This document shows positions 1 to 6,105 of a stretch of DNA of 14,695 nt, in pieces. The notes below the pieces were generated by a model. That model saw only the letters and a list, made by a program, of their open reading frames with translations. It was not told the DNA's origin and searched no databases. This stretch comes from Peptococcaceae bacterium BRH_c23. Its GTDB lineage: Bacteria; Bacillota_B; Desulfitobacteriia; Desulfitobacteriales; Desulfitobacteriaceae. The position numbers were made by a program, and so were the translations under genes. Positions within the stretch are counted from its first letter, which is position 1. Each line of letters begins with the position of its first letter. The DNA lies in the NCBI GenBank assembly GCA_000961805.1, contig LADV01000093.1, forward strand, positions 1-14,695, written 5' to 3'.

Positions 1-459
1 AAAACTGGCTCAGATATTCAGATTTCACCAAACGGTATTCCCATTTGTCCCATTGGCCTTGAAATGAAACCCAATGGCCACGATAATCTACAAAATCGAG
101 ATAAATGGCGATGTGCACTGTCCTGCGGTTCAAAGAATTCCTGTACTTCACCTTGTTCTAAAGCAAAGTATGGTCGTACCTACCACACCCACTCTAAGGA
201 TAACTTACGGCTTTTTACCAAGACTCCTCGCGACTCGGAAAAGTGGAAGGTCATTTACAAACGCCGGACATCCATTGAACGCTCCAATAAACGAGAGAAG
301 ATCGACTACAAGCTGGAATCTGGACGACATCGCTCCACGAAAATGTGGTACGTTCGCGTTTATGCCATTATGATCTGTCAGCACATGGATGCTTGGTTTT
401 CTCATCAGAAAGAGAGCTTTAAGGATCTTAAAACATGGATTTTTCCCCAGACTGCTTAA
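1..459 (+). CDS. IS4-type DDE transposase, C-terminal part (cut by window edge)
   Basis: This is the end of an insertion-sequence transposase, which would cut and join element ends. The reading frame is open from base 1, so the start lies outside the window and the ATG at 64 is internal. Near the C-terminus the protein reads VIYKRRTSIERSNKREK, which fits exactly the IS4-group signature Y-(2)-R-(3)-E-(6)-K carrying the catalytic glutamate. A Cys-rich stretch (CALSCGSKNSC, then CSKAKYG) comes before it and could bind metal. The tail continues with an aromatic, hydrophobic segment (MWYVRVYAIMICQHMDAW) and ends in TAA at 457-459. No frameshift is visible in this part. The exact IS name and the element's right inverted repeat cannot be determined, because the left end is missing. 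Confidence 0.8.
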   Translation, partial: KTGSDIQISPNGIPICPIGLEMKPNGHDNLQNRDKWRCALSCGSKNSCTSPCSKAKYGRTYHTHSKDNLRLFTKTPRDSEKWKVIYKRRTSIERSNKREKIDYKLESGRHRSTKMWYVRVYAIMICQHMDAWFSHQKESFKDLKTWIFPQTA

Positions 460-773
460 CGTTTTTTAGTTTTTAAAAAGGGCGATTGTGACGTTTATTT
501 GCTATGCTCATTATTAAAAATCCCTTTTCCGTCTTAAGAATTACCCTCGTTTATTGCGAATTTCCAGCTCATTTTCCATATATCCGCTGTTCCCACCCCC
601 TGAATTCCGAGAGGCTATTTAAATTAATATAATCCTTCTTTGAACAGTTTAACAATCAAAGTGACTTTATTCTAGCGGTATGAATTGGTAATTTTGCATT
701 TAAACAATTAGCTATAATATTCACATAAAGCATGTGTATCGCCTTTGAGAATAGATTCTTTATTTTCTTGGCG
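460..773. other. AT-rich intergenic stretch after the transposase
   Basis: No gene is supported here. It should contain the right end of the IS whose transposase ends at 459, but the matching left end is outside the window, so the terminal repeat cannot be placed. Only a short CACAT/ATGTG hairpin (722-736) is seen downstream of the HAD gene, too weak to call a terminator. Confidence 0.4.
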
Positions 774-1400
774 CTATATGTTTTCTGGTAGTATCGATAA
801 AATTTCGTTCACTGAACTTACGCTATAATCTGGATGATTCATTTTGAGCATTTCTATCGAATCATAGCCCCAGTCGACACAAATAATCTTAATACCTATT
901 TTTTGGCAAGCTTTAATATCTCTTATCTCATCCCCGACATAGATCACTTCATGGGGATTTAATTTATGAGAGGTTAATAATTTCTTAATAGCCTTTTCTT
1001 TGCCCATGATATTAGTAGAATTCATGATGGTTCCGAAAATATCAAGTTGGTTTTGATGGAAATACTCCCGGATATTACTTTCCGAGTTAGAAGAAATGAT
1101 AGCTAATTGATACCCCCGTCTCTTTAACTCGATCAATAATTCTCTTATACCTGTAAACATAGTGATTTTTGTCAATGAATCTTTATACCGCTTGGTAATC
1201 TCGGATACTAAAAGCGGAACTTTTAAAAGTGGAATTTTAAGTGTCTTAAATCGTTCAAGAAGAGAGAGATTCAATAAAGTTTCAATGTTTTCAATTTTCC
1301 TCAGGTTATATTTTTGAGCAACTTGATTATAAATCATGATTGATACTTCCCTTGAGTCAACTAGGGTACCATCAAAATCAAAAATAATTAATTTGATCAT
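774..1400 (-). CDS. HAD-superfamily hydrolase, phosphoglycolate phosphatase-like
   Basis: A 208-residue cytoplasmic phosphatase of the HAD subfamily IA type, expected to remove phosphate from a small metabolite through an aspartyl-phosphate intermediate. Motif I is IFDFDGTLVD at residues 6-15, with D8 as likely nucleophile and D10 as acid/base. Motif II is the Ser in IISSNSE (about 101-107), motif III a Lys in GKEKAIKK (133-140), and motif IV GDEIRD (156-161). A helical cap domain lies between motifs I and II, and the length is normal for PGP/PpaX-like proteins. The start at 1400 is chosen because motif I should begin at once and AAAGGAG lies 8 nt upstream; the frame is open to 1481 but that extension has no ribosome binding site and is not HAD-like. 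The substrate cannot be told from sequence. Confidence 0.9.
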   Translation of the reverse strand: MIKLIIFDFDGTLVDSREVSIMIYNQVAQKYNLRKIENIETLLNLSLLERFKTLKIPLLKVPLLVSEITKRYKDSLTKITMFTGIRELLIELKRRGYQLAIISSNSESNIREYFHQNQLDIFGTIMNSTNIMGKEKAIKKLLTSHKLNPHEVIYVGDEIRDIKACQKIGIKIICVDWGYDSIEMLKMNHPDYSVSSVNEILSILPENI

Positions 1401-1667
1401 AAATGATGCTCCTTTATTATTGTTGGCGTTGTGAGATTCTGCAATTTTATAATTTCTGCCAACTGTTTCATTGTACCTCAAGTGCTAGTAAAAGATTGTC
1501 GTATTTTAACATTTCATAATTATAAATTAAGAACAATGTTCTCCCATTTTCCCACCTTATAAGCACAAAAAAACCCTCCGACGGATTCCGAAGAGCTGCA
1601 TTTTCCTTGTATAGAATTTATATAAACATATTGATCGAGCGAATTTTATTGCGGTATTTATAAATAG

Positions 1668-1697
1668 AAATGGGGATAGCCATCAATATCCCCATTT
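1668..1697 (-). terminator. Rho-independent terminator of the spore-protein gene
   Basis: A perfect 11-bp stem (AAATGGGGATA / TATCCCCATTT) with an 8-nt loop lies 36 nt beyond the stop codon of the SASP gene. On the minus strand the stem is followed by a moderately T-rich run (CTATTTATAAA). Position and symmetry suit termination of a monocistronic ssp transcript. Confidence 0.75.
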
Positions 1698-1733
1698 ATC
1701 TGTGATCCGTCTTAACTTCTAAGCTTTAAATTA

Positions 1734-1940
1734 CTATAGTTTGCTACCACCTTTAAGGTGTTCCTCTGCGAACTGAATCATCCGTTTGGTCATTTGCCCA
1801 CCTACAGAGCCATTTTCACGACTGGTACGGTCTCCGCCGAGTTGAAGACCCATTTCGTTAGCTACCTCATACTTAAATCGATCCAATTGTTGGGCGGCAC
1901 CTTGAGCTGCTGGGGTATTGCTGTTTCTTTCTCCTGCCAT
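1734..1940 (-). CDS. Alpha/beta-type small acid-soluble spore protein (SASP)
   Basis: A 68-residue DNA-binding spore protein. This family coats the chromosome in the dormant spore, protects it from UV and chemical damage, and is degraded by the Gpr protease at germination. The protein shows both hallmarks: the Gpr-cleavage region FKYEVANEMG (22-31), and the second conserved block GDRTSRENGSVGGQMTKRMI (36-55). The length matches the family (60-75 residues). A very strong ribosome binding site, AAAGGAGG, lies 8 nt upstream of the ATG, as is usual for these abundant proteins. The gene stands alone with its own terminator. Expression would be expected in the forespore under sigma-G, but I could not identify a convincing sigma-G promoter upstream. 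It is the best evidence that the host forms spores. Confidence 0.97.
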   Translation of the reverse strand: MAGERNSNTPAAQGAAQQLDRFKYEVANEMGLQLGGDRTSRENGSVGGQMTKRMIQFAEEHLKGGSKL

Positions 1941-2218
1941 GATTTGTTCCTCCTTTATTGTTCTGTATTTTTTATGTTAGATGACTGAATCTAGCTTATC
2001 CAAAATGCGATACTTAACACTGGTAATTAAATCTAGCGGTTAAAGTTCTATCACAAATTGTTATCGAGCCAGGGGTATGATTTCTGAATAAATTAGCGGC
2101 GATTAAAACAATTTAAACTCACCCCAGTCGGCTTGCTTTTTTGAACCATTTCAAAATTTGACGCTACTTCGGACCCGTAATAGTTAAAGGAAAGCTTAAC
2201 GCATTGCACGACAACTTA

Positions 2219-2244
2219 AAGACCCCCATTTTATTGGGGGTCTT
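2219..2244 (-). terminator. Hairpin terminator after a decayed gene
   Basis: A perfect 9-bp stem (AAGACCCCC / GGGGGTCTT) with an 8-nt loop. On the minus strand it is followed by TTAAGTTG, a weak T-tract. It lies 27 nt beyond the stop at 2272 of a short membrane-protein-like reading frame, as expected for the terminator of a gene whose body has been lost. Confidence 0.6.
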
Positions 2245-2271
2245 CGCCTACTTAGCTTCACATCACTGTTT

Positions 2272-2391
2272 CTAATCCTTATTCGACCGCCCTTGCCATC
2301 GATCTAATTGCGAAGTGATAAGCAAAAACAATCCTATTAACAAGCACCCTCCGTAAGCTGACCAAAGTTGTGCCAAAGGAATCGCTCCACA
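2272..2391 (-). pseudogene. C-terminal remnant of a membrane protein
   Basis: A minus-strand frame of 39 codons, with a stop just before it and no plausible start or ribosome binding site, encodes a hydrophobic segment (LWSAYGGCLLIGLFLLI) followed by a polar tail, TSQLDRWQGRSNKD, and a stop. A transmembrane helix plus charged tail with a terminator placed just downstream (2219-2244) suggests the last piece of a real integral membrane protein. I do not recognise the family. It could also be chance; short frames of this size occur without selection. Confidence 0.35.
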
Positions 2392-2400
2392 TCATCTGTA

Positions 2401-2523
2401 TTAAAGGAAGGTGAACTCAGTATCATAAATCATGCAATCAAGAAGAGTTGAACTGTCACTTTCCAGTATCTTAAATAATACCTCAATTAGATTGAATGAA
2501 AGAGAATACTTCAGCCGCTTCAT
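2401..2523 (-). CDS. Small ORF of unknown function, 40 residues
   Basis: An ATG-started frame of 40 codons (begins MKRLKYSLSFNLIEVLFKIL, ends IYDTEFTFL). The composition is protein-like, with alternating hydrophobic and charged residues and one Cys, but there is no ribosome binding site upstream. An overlapping frame on the same strand (2483-2590, starting after a stop) also reads protein-like (KDPNACVLLDEAAEVFSFIQ). The two overlap by about 40 bases in different frames, so the stretch may be one decayed gene with a frameshift rather than a functional small gene. I do not recognise either. Confidence 0.2.
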   Translation of the reverse strand: MKRLKYSLSFNLIEVLFKILESDSSTLLDCMIYDTEFTFL

Positions 2524-2630
2524 CTAGTAATACGCAGGCGTTGGGATCTTTGAGTGGGGTTTTGATATGATTTTTTATACATTTGTCAATTTAATGAAAG
2601 ACAGTAGTTTCTTGTTCATTATCTTTATTA

Positions 2631-2759
2631 TTAATGGCCGAAGAGAGTCAAGAGCACCTCTGCGGCAACAGAAGTCCCAATAACTCCAGCAACATTAGGT
2701 CCCATAGCATGCATCAGGAGGAAGTTGGAAGGATTTTCTCGTTGACCAACCCAACCATC
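2631..2759 (-). pseudogene. Na+-translocating decarboxylase beta subunit, C-terminal fragment
   Basis: These 42 codons read as the very end of the membrane beta subunit of a biotin-dependent sodium-pumping decarboxylase (oxaloacetate, methylmalonyl-CoA or glutaconyl-CoA type; OadB/MmdB/GcdB). The diagnostic block is [10 protein letters not shown] running straight into [15 protein letters not shown], which in intact proteins lies a few tens of residues from the C-terminus, followed by a hydrophobic tail and stop. Intact beta subunits are about 370-430 residues, so roughly 90% is missing. There is no start codon, and the frame is blocked by the TAG that ends the regulator gene at 2772. Homology begins about 20 bases past that TAG, so a deletion has joined the two. 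The family assignment rests on recalled motif similarity but is quite specific. Confidence 0.75.
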
Positions 2760-2771
2760 TCGCTTGGAGAA

Positions 2772-4646
2772 CTAGAAGGTATTGTTGTATTCTTTCAATT
2801 TTCTCCAGAGCGTCGTTCGGCTAATTCCTAGTTTTTTTGCGGCCTCATTTTTCTTACCTTGCACGCTATTTAAAACACGATTAAGTTCTTCTTGTTCACC
2901 AGAACAAAGTTCTGCAGGAGTAAGTCGTTCGAATAATGATAAGAGTAAATCCTCATACCCTGCTTCTTTATAGAGCGCCGCGAATCGTTCGATAATATTT
3001 CTTAGCTCTCGGATATTACCAGGCCAATTATAATCTCTAAATACCGAGTGTTGGGAAATCTCCTCAATTTCTTTGCCTGTTAGATCATGACACATTTCCG
3101 AAAGGAACTTTTTAACGAGTAAAGGAATATCTGTCTTGCGAACTCGAAGAGGTGGAAGATGAAGCTCTAAGACGTTCAGCCTGTAATACAAATCCTTTCG
3201 AAAGTTACCGTTAACAGTCATTTCCCATAGATCTTGGTTTGTGGCGGATATCACCTGGATGTTTACTGAACGAATATGGTCCCCTCCAATACGCAGAACC
3301 TCATGTTCTTCTAAGACGCGTAACAGACGGGATTGTAGGGACATGGACAGTTCACCGATTTCGTCTAAAAATACGGTTCCCTCATGGGCCAGTTCAAATA
3401 ATCCAGGTTTTCCACCCTTTTTAGCTCCAGTGAAAGCACCTTCTTCGTACCCAAAGAGCTCACTTTCCAGCAAGTTATCAGGGATGGCCGCACAGTTTAT
3501 AGCGACAAAAGGATGGCGAAAACGCAGACCGGCATTATGAATACCTTGGGCGAAAAGTTCCTTCCCAGTCCCGGACTCTCCCGTGATTAAAACTGAAGAA
3601 GGGTTTTTAGCATAGAGAAAAGCTTCTCGTTTAGCCTTTTGAATCTGGTCACTGGTGCCGATAATATCTTTGATAAATGTTTTGGCCACAAAACCTTTTT
3701 TATATAAACTTTTACGAATGTTTTCCTCTGCTTCTTGTATGATTCCAATATTTTGGAAAGTTGCCACAGCTCCCATTACTTTAGCATTGACCAAAATAGG
3801 TATACGGTTGATAACAATTTGACTATTCCCGATAGACTCAATCTGGTTGAGCTCGGGTATGCGACTCTGAATAACTTTAGTAAGCTTGGCAGTGGGGAAA
3901 ATCTTAGTAATAGATTGACCTAGGACTTTATGTTGAGTGGTACCAATGATTTTTTCGGCACTTGAGTTAATGACCGTAATTAGTCCGTTCCTGTCAACGG
4001 CTATGATACCTTCATAAGAGAAGGCTAAAATTGCCCGTAGTTCCTCCGCTTTTCTAGCCTCAAGTTTCTTAGAAAAAGCTATTTGGACAGCTGTATCCAA
4101 GGCCCGAGTCACGCCGTCTGACGAGTAAATAAAGATTCCCTTGATTTCTCGCTGGCCGATGACTTCCTGAAGAAAGCTTCCCCCAATGACTACTTTCACA
4201 CCTTCCTTTTGCAGTTGGTTTAAAGTCTCTTCAATATCACTAAGATGTTGATATGTAAATTGTTTAATCGTAATATTCAGCAAGTCAGATAGGTTTTCTA
4301 GGTGGGGAATTTTGCTTTCATACGTAATAAGTCCGACGGTATCTGAGTATTGCTTGGCTTCCTTCAGGGCAGCTAGAATGTCGAAACCAGTTACTTTAAT
4401 CTCAACTAAGGGGTTGGATATGTTGCTGGAGAGAAGTTTGGCGGTTCCTCCTGCAGAAAGGTAAACATCAACTTCCCCATTTTCCTCCATACTCTTTGCC
4501 TTTTCAAGGACATCTTTTAACATGCAGTCAATCACTAATATACGGACCGGATGAGGAGCTTCATATTGAAGTCGATTGATTAACGAAGTCAAAGCGTGAT
4601 AGCTAAATACTGCAATAGTAGGCTCATTGTTAGATCCTTCTTGCAT
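2772..4646 (-). CDS. PrpR-like sigma-54-dependent transcriptional activator
   Basis: A 624-residue enhancer-binding protein that would use ATP to open promoters bound by RNA polymerase with sigma-54. Domains in order: a PrpR_N-type sensor (about 10-195, with VDVYLSAGGTAKLL and IGGSFLQE), which in PrpR binds 2-methylcitrate; a PAS domain (about 203-310); a complete AAA+ domain with Walker A GESGTGKE (356-363), the sigma-54 contact loop GAFTGA (403-408), Walker B VFLDEIGE (425-432) and Arg residues in FRKDLYYRLN; and a Fis-type helix-turn-helix (about 597-618, AAKKLGISRTTLWRKLKEY). No receiver domain is present, so control is by ligand rather than phosphorylation. GGGGGGAG lies 11 nt before the ATG. 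No convincing -24/-12 promoter was found in the window, so its target is not visible; the decarboxylase fragment downstream hints at a carboxylate pathway. Confidence 0.92.
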   Translation of the reverse strand: MQEGSNNEPTIAVFSYHALTSLINRLQYEAPHPVRILVIDCMLKDVLEKAKSMEENGEVDVYLSAGGTAKLLSSNISNPLVEIKVTGFDILAALKEAKQYSDTVGLITYESKIPHLENLSDLLNITIKQFTYQHLSDIEETLNQLQKEGVKVVIGGSFLQEVIGQREIKGIFIYSSDGVTRALDTAVQIAFSKKLEARKAEELRAILAFSYEGIIAVDRNGLITVINSSAEKIIGTTQHKVLGQSITKIFPTAKLTKVIQSRIPELNQIESIGNSQIVINRIPILVNAKVMGAVATFQNIGIIQEAEENIRKSLYKKGFVAKTFIKDIIGTSDQIQKAKREAFLYAKNPSSVLITGESGTGKELFAQGIHNAGLRFRHPFVAINCAAIPDNLLESELFGYEEGAFTGAKKGGKPGLFELAHEGTVFLDEIGELSMSLQSRLLRVLEEHEVLRIGGDHIRSVNIQVISATNQDLWEMTVNGNFRKDLYYRLNVLELHLPPLRVRKTDIPLLVKKFLSEMCHDLTGKEIEEISQHSVFRDYNWPGNIRELRNIIERFAALYKEAGYEDLLLSLFERLTPAELCSGEQEELNRVLNSVQGKKNEAAKKLGISRTTLWRKLKEYNNTF

Positions 4647-4715
4647 AACAAAGCTCCCCCCTTAGATGGCATCACAAATACATTAGCTTTGATTACTGAG
4701 TAGGGAATAAAGGAA

Positions 4716-5153
4716 CTAAGTTAATAATTCTGCAATTATATCAAACGAATCCCTGACGAATTTGGGACAATGTGTGCTGAAAAGTTGCTTTTCTTTAACA
4801 ATTACCAGATCTTCCGGAATACTAAGATCATAACCTAGCAACTCTGTACACTTTACAGAGCTATTAATAGCCTTAAATCTGCTGGTAAACTCTTGAATGA
4901 GTGCATAGGTTCTATCTCTTGCTGCATTATCATCTACTTCGACTTTTCCATGTTTTAAACCAATCAGCATAAAGGCCCCGGTTACCGCACCGCAAGTTTC
5001 ACTGATATATCCCATACCACCTCCGAACCCTCCAGCAATTCTTTTTGCCATGTCAGATTCTAATCCTAAGTCTTCACAGTAGGTAGAAAATACAGCTTGA
5101 GCACAGCTAAATCCGGATAAAAAGCACTGGTTCGCAGCATCCGATTTATTCAT
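4716..5153 (-). CDS. C_GCAxxG_C_C family redox-type protein
   Basis: A 145-residue soluble protein of the C_GCAxxG_C_C family, small proteins in anaerobes thought to carry redox-active or metal-binding cysteines; no reaction is firmly established. The conserved Cys pattern is present: C10 and C17 (FSCAQAVFSTYC, also C26), C54 in the Gly-rich block GGFGGGMGYISETCGAVTGA (41-60), C102 in KCTELLGYD, and C129 in HCPKF. The usual Gly of the GCA motif is Ser here. Length is typical. AAAGGGG precedes the ATG by 9 nt. The gene lies upstream of the PrpR-like regulator on the same strand with a 69-nt gap, so the two may be co-transcribed. Confidence 0.88.
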   Translation of the reverse strand: MNKSDAANQCFLSGFSCAQAVFSTYCEDLGLESDMAKRIAGGFGGGMGYISETCGAVTGAFMLIGLKHGKVEVDDNAARDRTYALIQEFTSRFKAINSSVKCTELLGYDLSIPEDLVIVKEKQLFSTHCPKFVRDSFDIIAELLT

Positions 5154-5212
5154 TATCTTGCCCCTTTCAAATTTTGAGTTACAACAATTTCCAAAGTGCT
5201 TGAACCTTCTGG

Positions 5213-5240
5213 CACAGTATTTTCTCTGGAGAATACTGTG
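5213..5240. other. Inverted repeat CACAGTATT / AATACTGTG
   Basis: Perfect 9-bp arms with a 10-nt centre, which can partly pair (CTC/GAG). It lies between the unknown membrane protein (stop at 5267) and the C_GCAxxG gene (start at 5153). No T-tract follows on either strand, so an operator or an mRNA hairpin is more likely than a Rho-independent terminator. Confidence 0.5.
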
Positions 5241-5266
5241 TTAAGTCGTTCGTACAATCAAAATGT

Positions 5267-5794
5267 TTATTCATAATCCTCTTCCTTCTCTAATCCTGCA
5301 GTTCTAATTTTCTTTAAGAAGTTGACTAAACCCTTTGCACTAAGAAAAATCCATAATCCCACGATAAGTTGGGTTATTTCTCCTCCTGCTCCAAGTAAGA
5401 TTTCTGCACCTGAAATGGTTATTCCTCGACCACGCATGGTATAAAAATTTGCGACTAATGAAACTAACCTCGGCAATGAATTACCTAGAAAAAATAGACC
5501 AAGCACTGAAAATGCGATTCTTTGAATATCGCTAGCACTGATCCCTGTCCCCTCGTTAAAATGAGTTTCTCCCTTTACAATAATTACAGATAACTTATTC
5601 GATAGAAGCCATAGTAACATTCCAAAGAAAATATACATTAATGGATAACTGATATTCAATAAATTCTCTTTAGCCATTTGATTAGAGGTTGCCAAAGAAA
5701 AAGAAAGTACACTTGTCGATACGTTAATCCCTTGAATAATCATGTAAATACCAAGAAGCTTGCAACCCAGACTTGCAACCTCACGGTTACTCAT
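5267..5794 (-). CDS. Four-helix integral membrane protein of unknown function
   Basis: A 175-residue protein I do not recognise. Four hydrophobic segments are seen at about 9-34 (LLGIYMIIQGIN), 45-72 (YPLMYIFFGMLLWLL), 89-118 (IAFSVLGLFFLGNSLPRLVSL) and 131-159 (TQLIVGLWIFLSAKGLVNFL). The loop between the second and third (KGETHFNEGTGISASDIQR) is polar, and the C-terminus is charged (KKIRTAGLEKEEDYE). No catalytic motif or Cys cluster stands out. The start is supported by AAAGGGGG 8 nt upstream of the ATG. It is the first gene of a possible minus-strand run with the C_GCAxxG protein, but the hairpin at 5213-5240 separates them and co-transcription is uncertain. An inverted repeat in its leader (5824-5847) may influence expression. 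Confidence 0.7.
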   Translation of the reverse strand: MSNREVASLGCKLLGIYMIIQGINVSTSVLSFSLATSNQMAKENLLNISYPLMYIFFGMLLWLLSNKLSVIIVKGETHFNEGTGISASDIQRIAFSVLGLFFLGNSLPRLVSLVANFYTMRGRGITISGAEILLGAGGEITQLIVGLWIFLSAKGLVNFLKKIRTAGLEKEEDYE

Positions 5795-5823
5795 TTTTCT
5801 TTCCCCCTTTATCCAATCGTGAG

Positions 5824-5847
5824 ACTCCCAATTCTTCGAGTGGGAGT
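5824..5847 (-). promoter_or_regulatory. Leader hairpin ACTCCCA / TGGGAGT
   Basis: A 7-bp perfect stem with a 10-nt loop, 29 nt upstream of the ATG at 5794. No T-run follows it on the minus strand, so it is not a simple terminator; it may be an operator or a leader structure. Chance is possible at this size. Confidence 0.35.
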
Positions 5848-5924
5848 GGTACCTTATCTTATTTCTATTCTACAATTCAGGGCAATTACCTTTTTTCGCT
5901 ACAATGGATAGACAATTTACTTAT

Positions 5925-6029
5925 TTAAGTTTTAGACTTCTGTCTCTTCCAGTAGATAGTAATTCCGATAATACAGATAACTAATCCCGAGACAAGAATC
6001 AGAATGCTGCCAATAATAATATTATGCAA
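5925..6029 (-). CDS. Possible single-helix peptide, 34 residues
   Basis: A TTG-started frame gives a 34-residue peptide with one long hydrophobic helix (IIIGSILILVSGLVICIIGI) and a basic tail (YWKRQKSKT), the layout of a small N-out/C-in membrane peptide or of a lost membrane protein's last helix. It begins in the T-tract of the terminator that ends the RND operon (6030-6067), and no ribosome binding site is visible, so it would be reached only by read-through or from an unseen promoter. It may be a gene remnant. Confidence 0.3.
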   Translation of the reverse strand: MHNIIIGSILILVSGLVICIIGITIYWKRQKSKT

Positions 6030-6067
6030 AAAGTGCTCGCCACTCCGTTAAGACTGGCGAGCACTTT
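6030..6067 (-). terminator. Strong Rho-independent terminator of the RND operon
   Basis: A perfect 13-bp stem (AAAGTGCTCGCCA / TGGCGAGCACTTT) with a 12-nt loop lies 38 nt past the transporter's stop codon. On the minus strand it runs into TTTTTGC. The plus-strand side is followed by CTTTACTTT, so it could act weakly in both directions. Confidence 0.88.
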
Positions 6068-6105
6068 CTTTACTTTAATCTAAATTATGAAGTGTTTAAA
6101 AACCT

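Noticed and set aside
475..530. AAAAGGG / CCCTTTT inverted pair after the first transposase
   Set aside because: Arms of seven low-complexity bases around a loop of about 40 nt; not distinguishable from chance.
1401..1481. Longer HAD protein starting at 1481
   Set aside because: The added 27 residues have no ribosome binding site and are not HAD-like, while AAAGGAG precedes the ATG at 1400.
1566..1600. Possible terminator around the A-run and CCCTCCGACGG
   Set aside because: No upstream arm pairs with the bases before the T-run; only a 4-bp TCCG/CGGA stem forms. The clear hairpin at 1668-1697 serves the spore gene.
1957..2020. Sigma-G promoter for the spore protein gene
   Set aside because: Candidates such as GGATA and CATAAAA do not have acceptable spacing (20 nt instead of 17-18).
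5210..5225. TGGCAC-N5-TTTCT, similar to a sigma-54 -24/-12 promoter
   Set aside because: The near-invariant GC of the -12 element is TC here, it points right where no plus-strand gene follows, and it overlaps an inverted repeat that explains it better.
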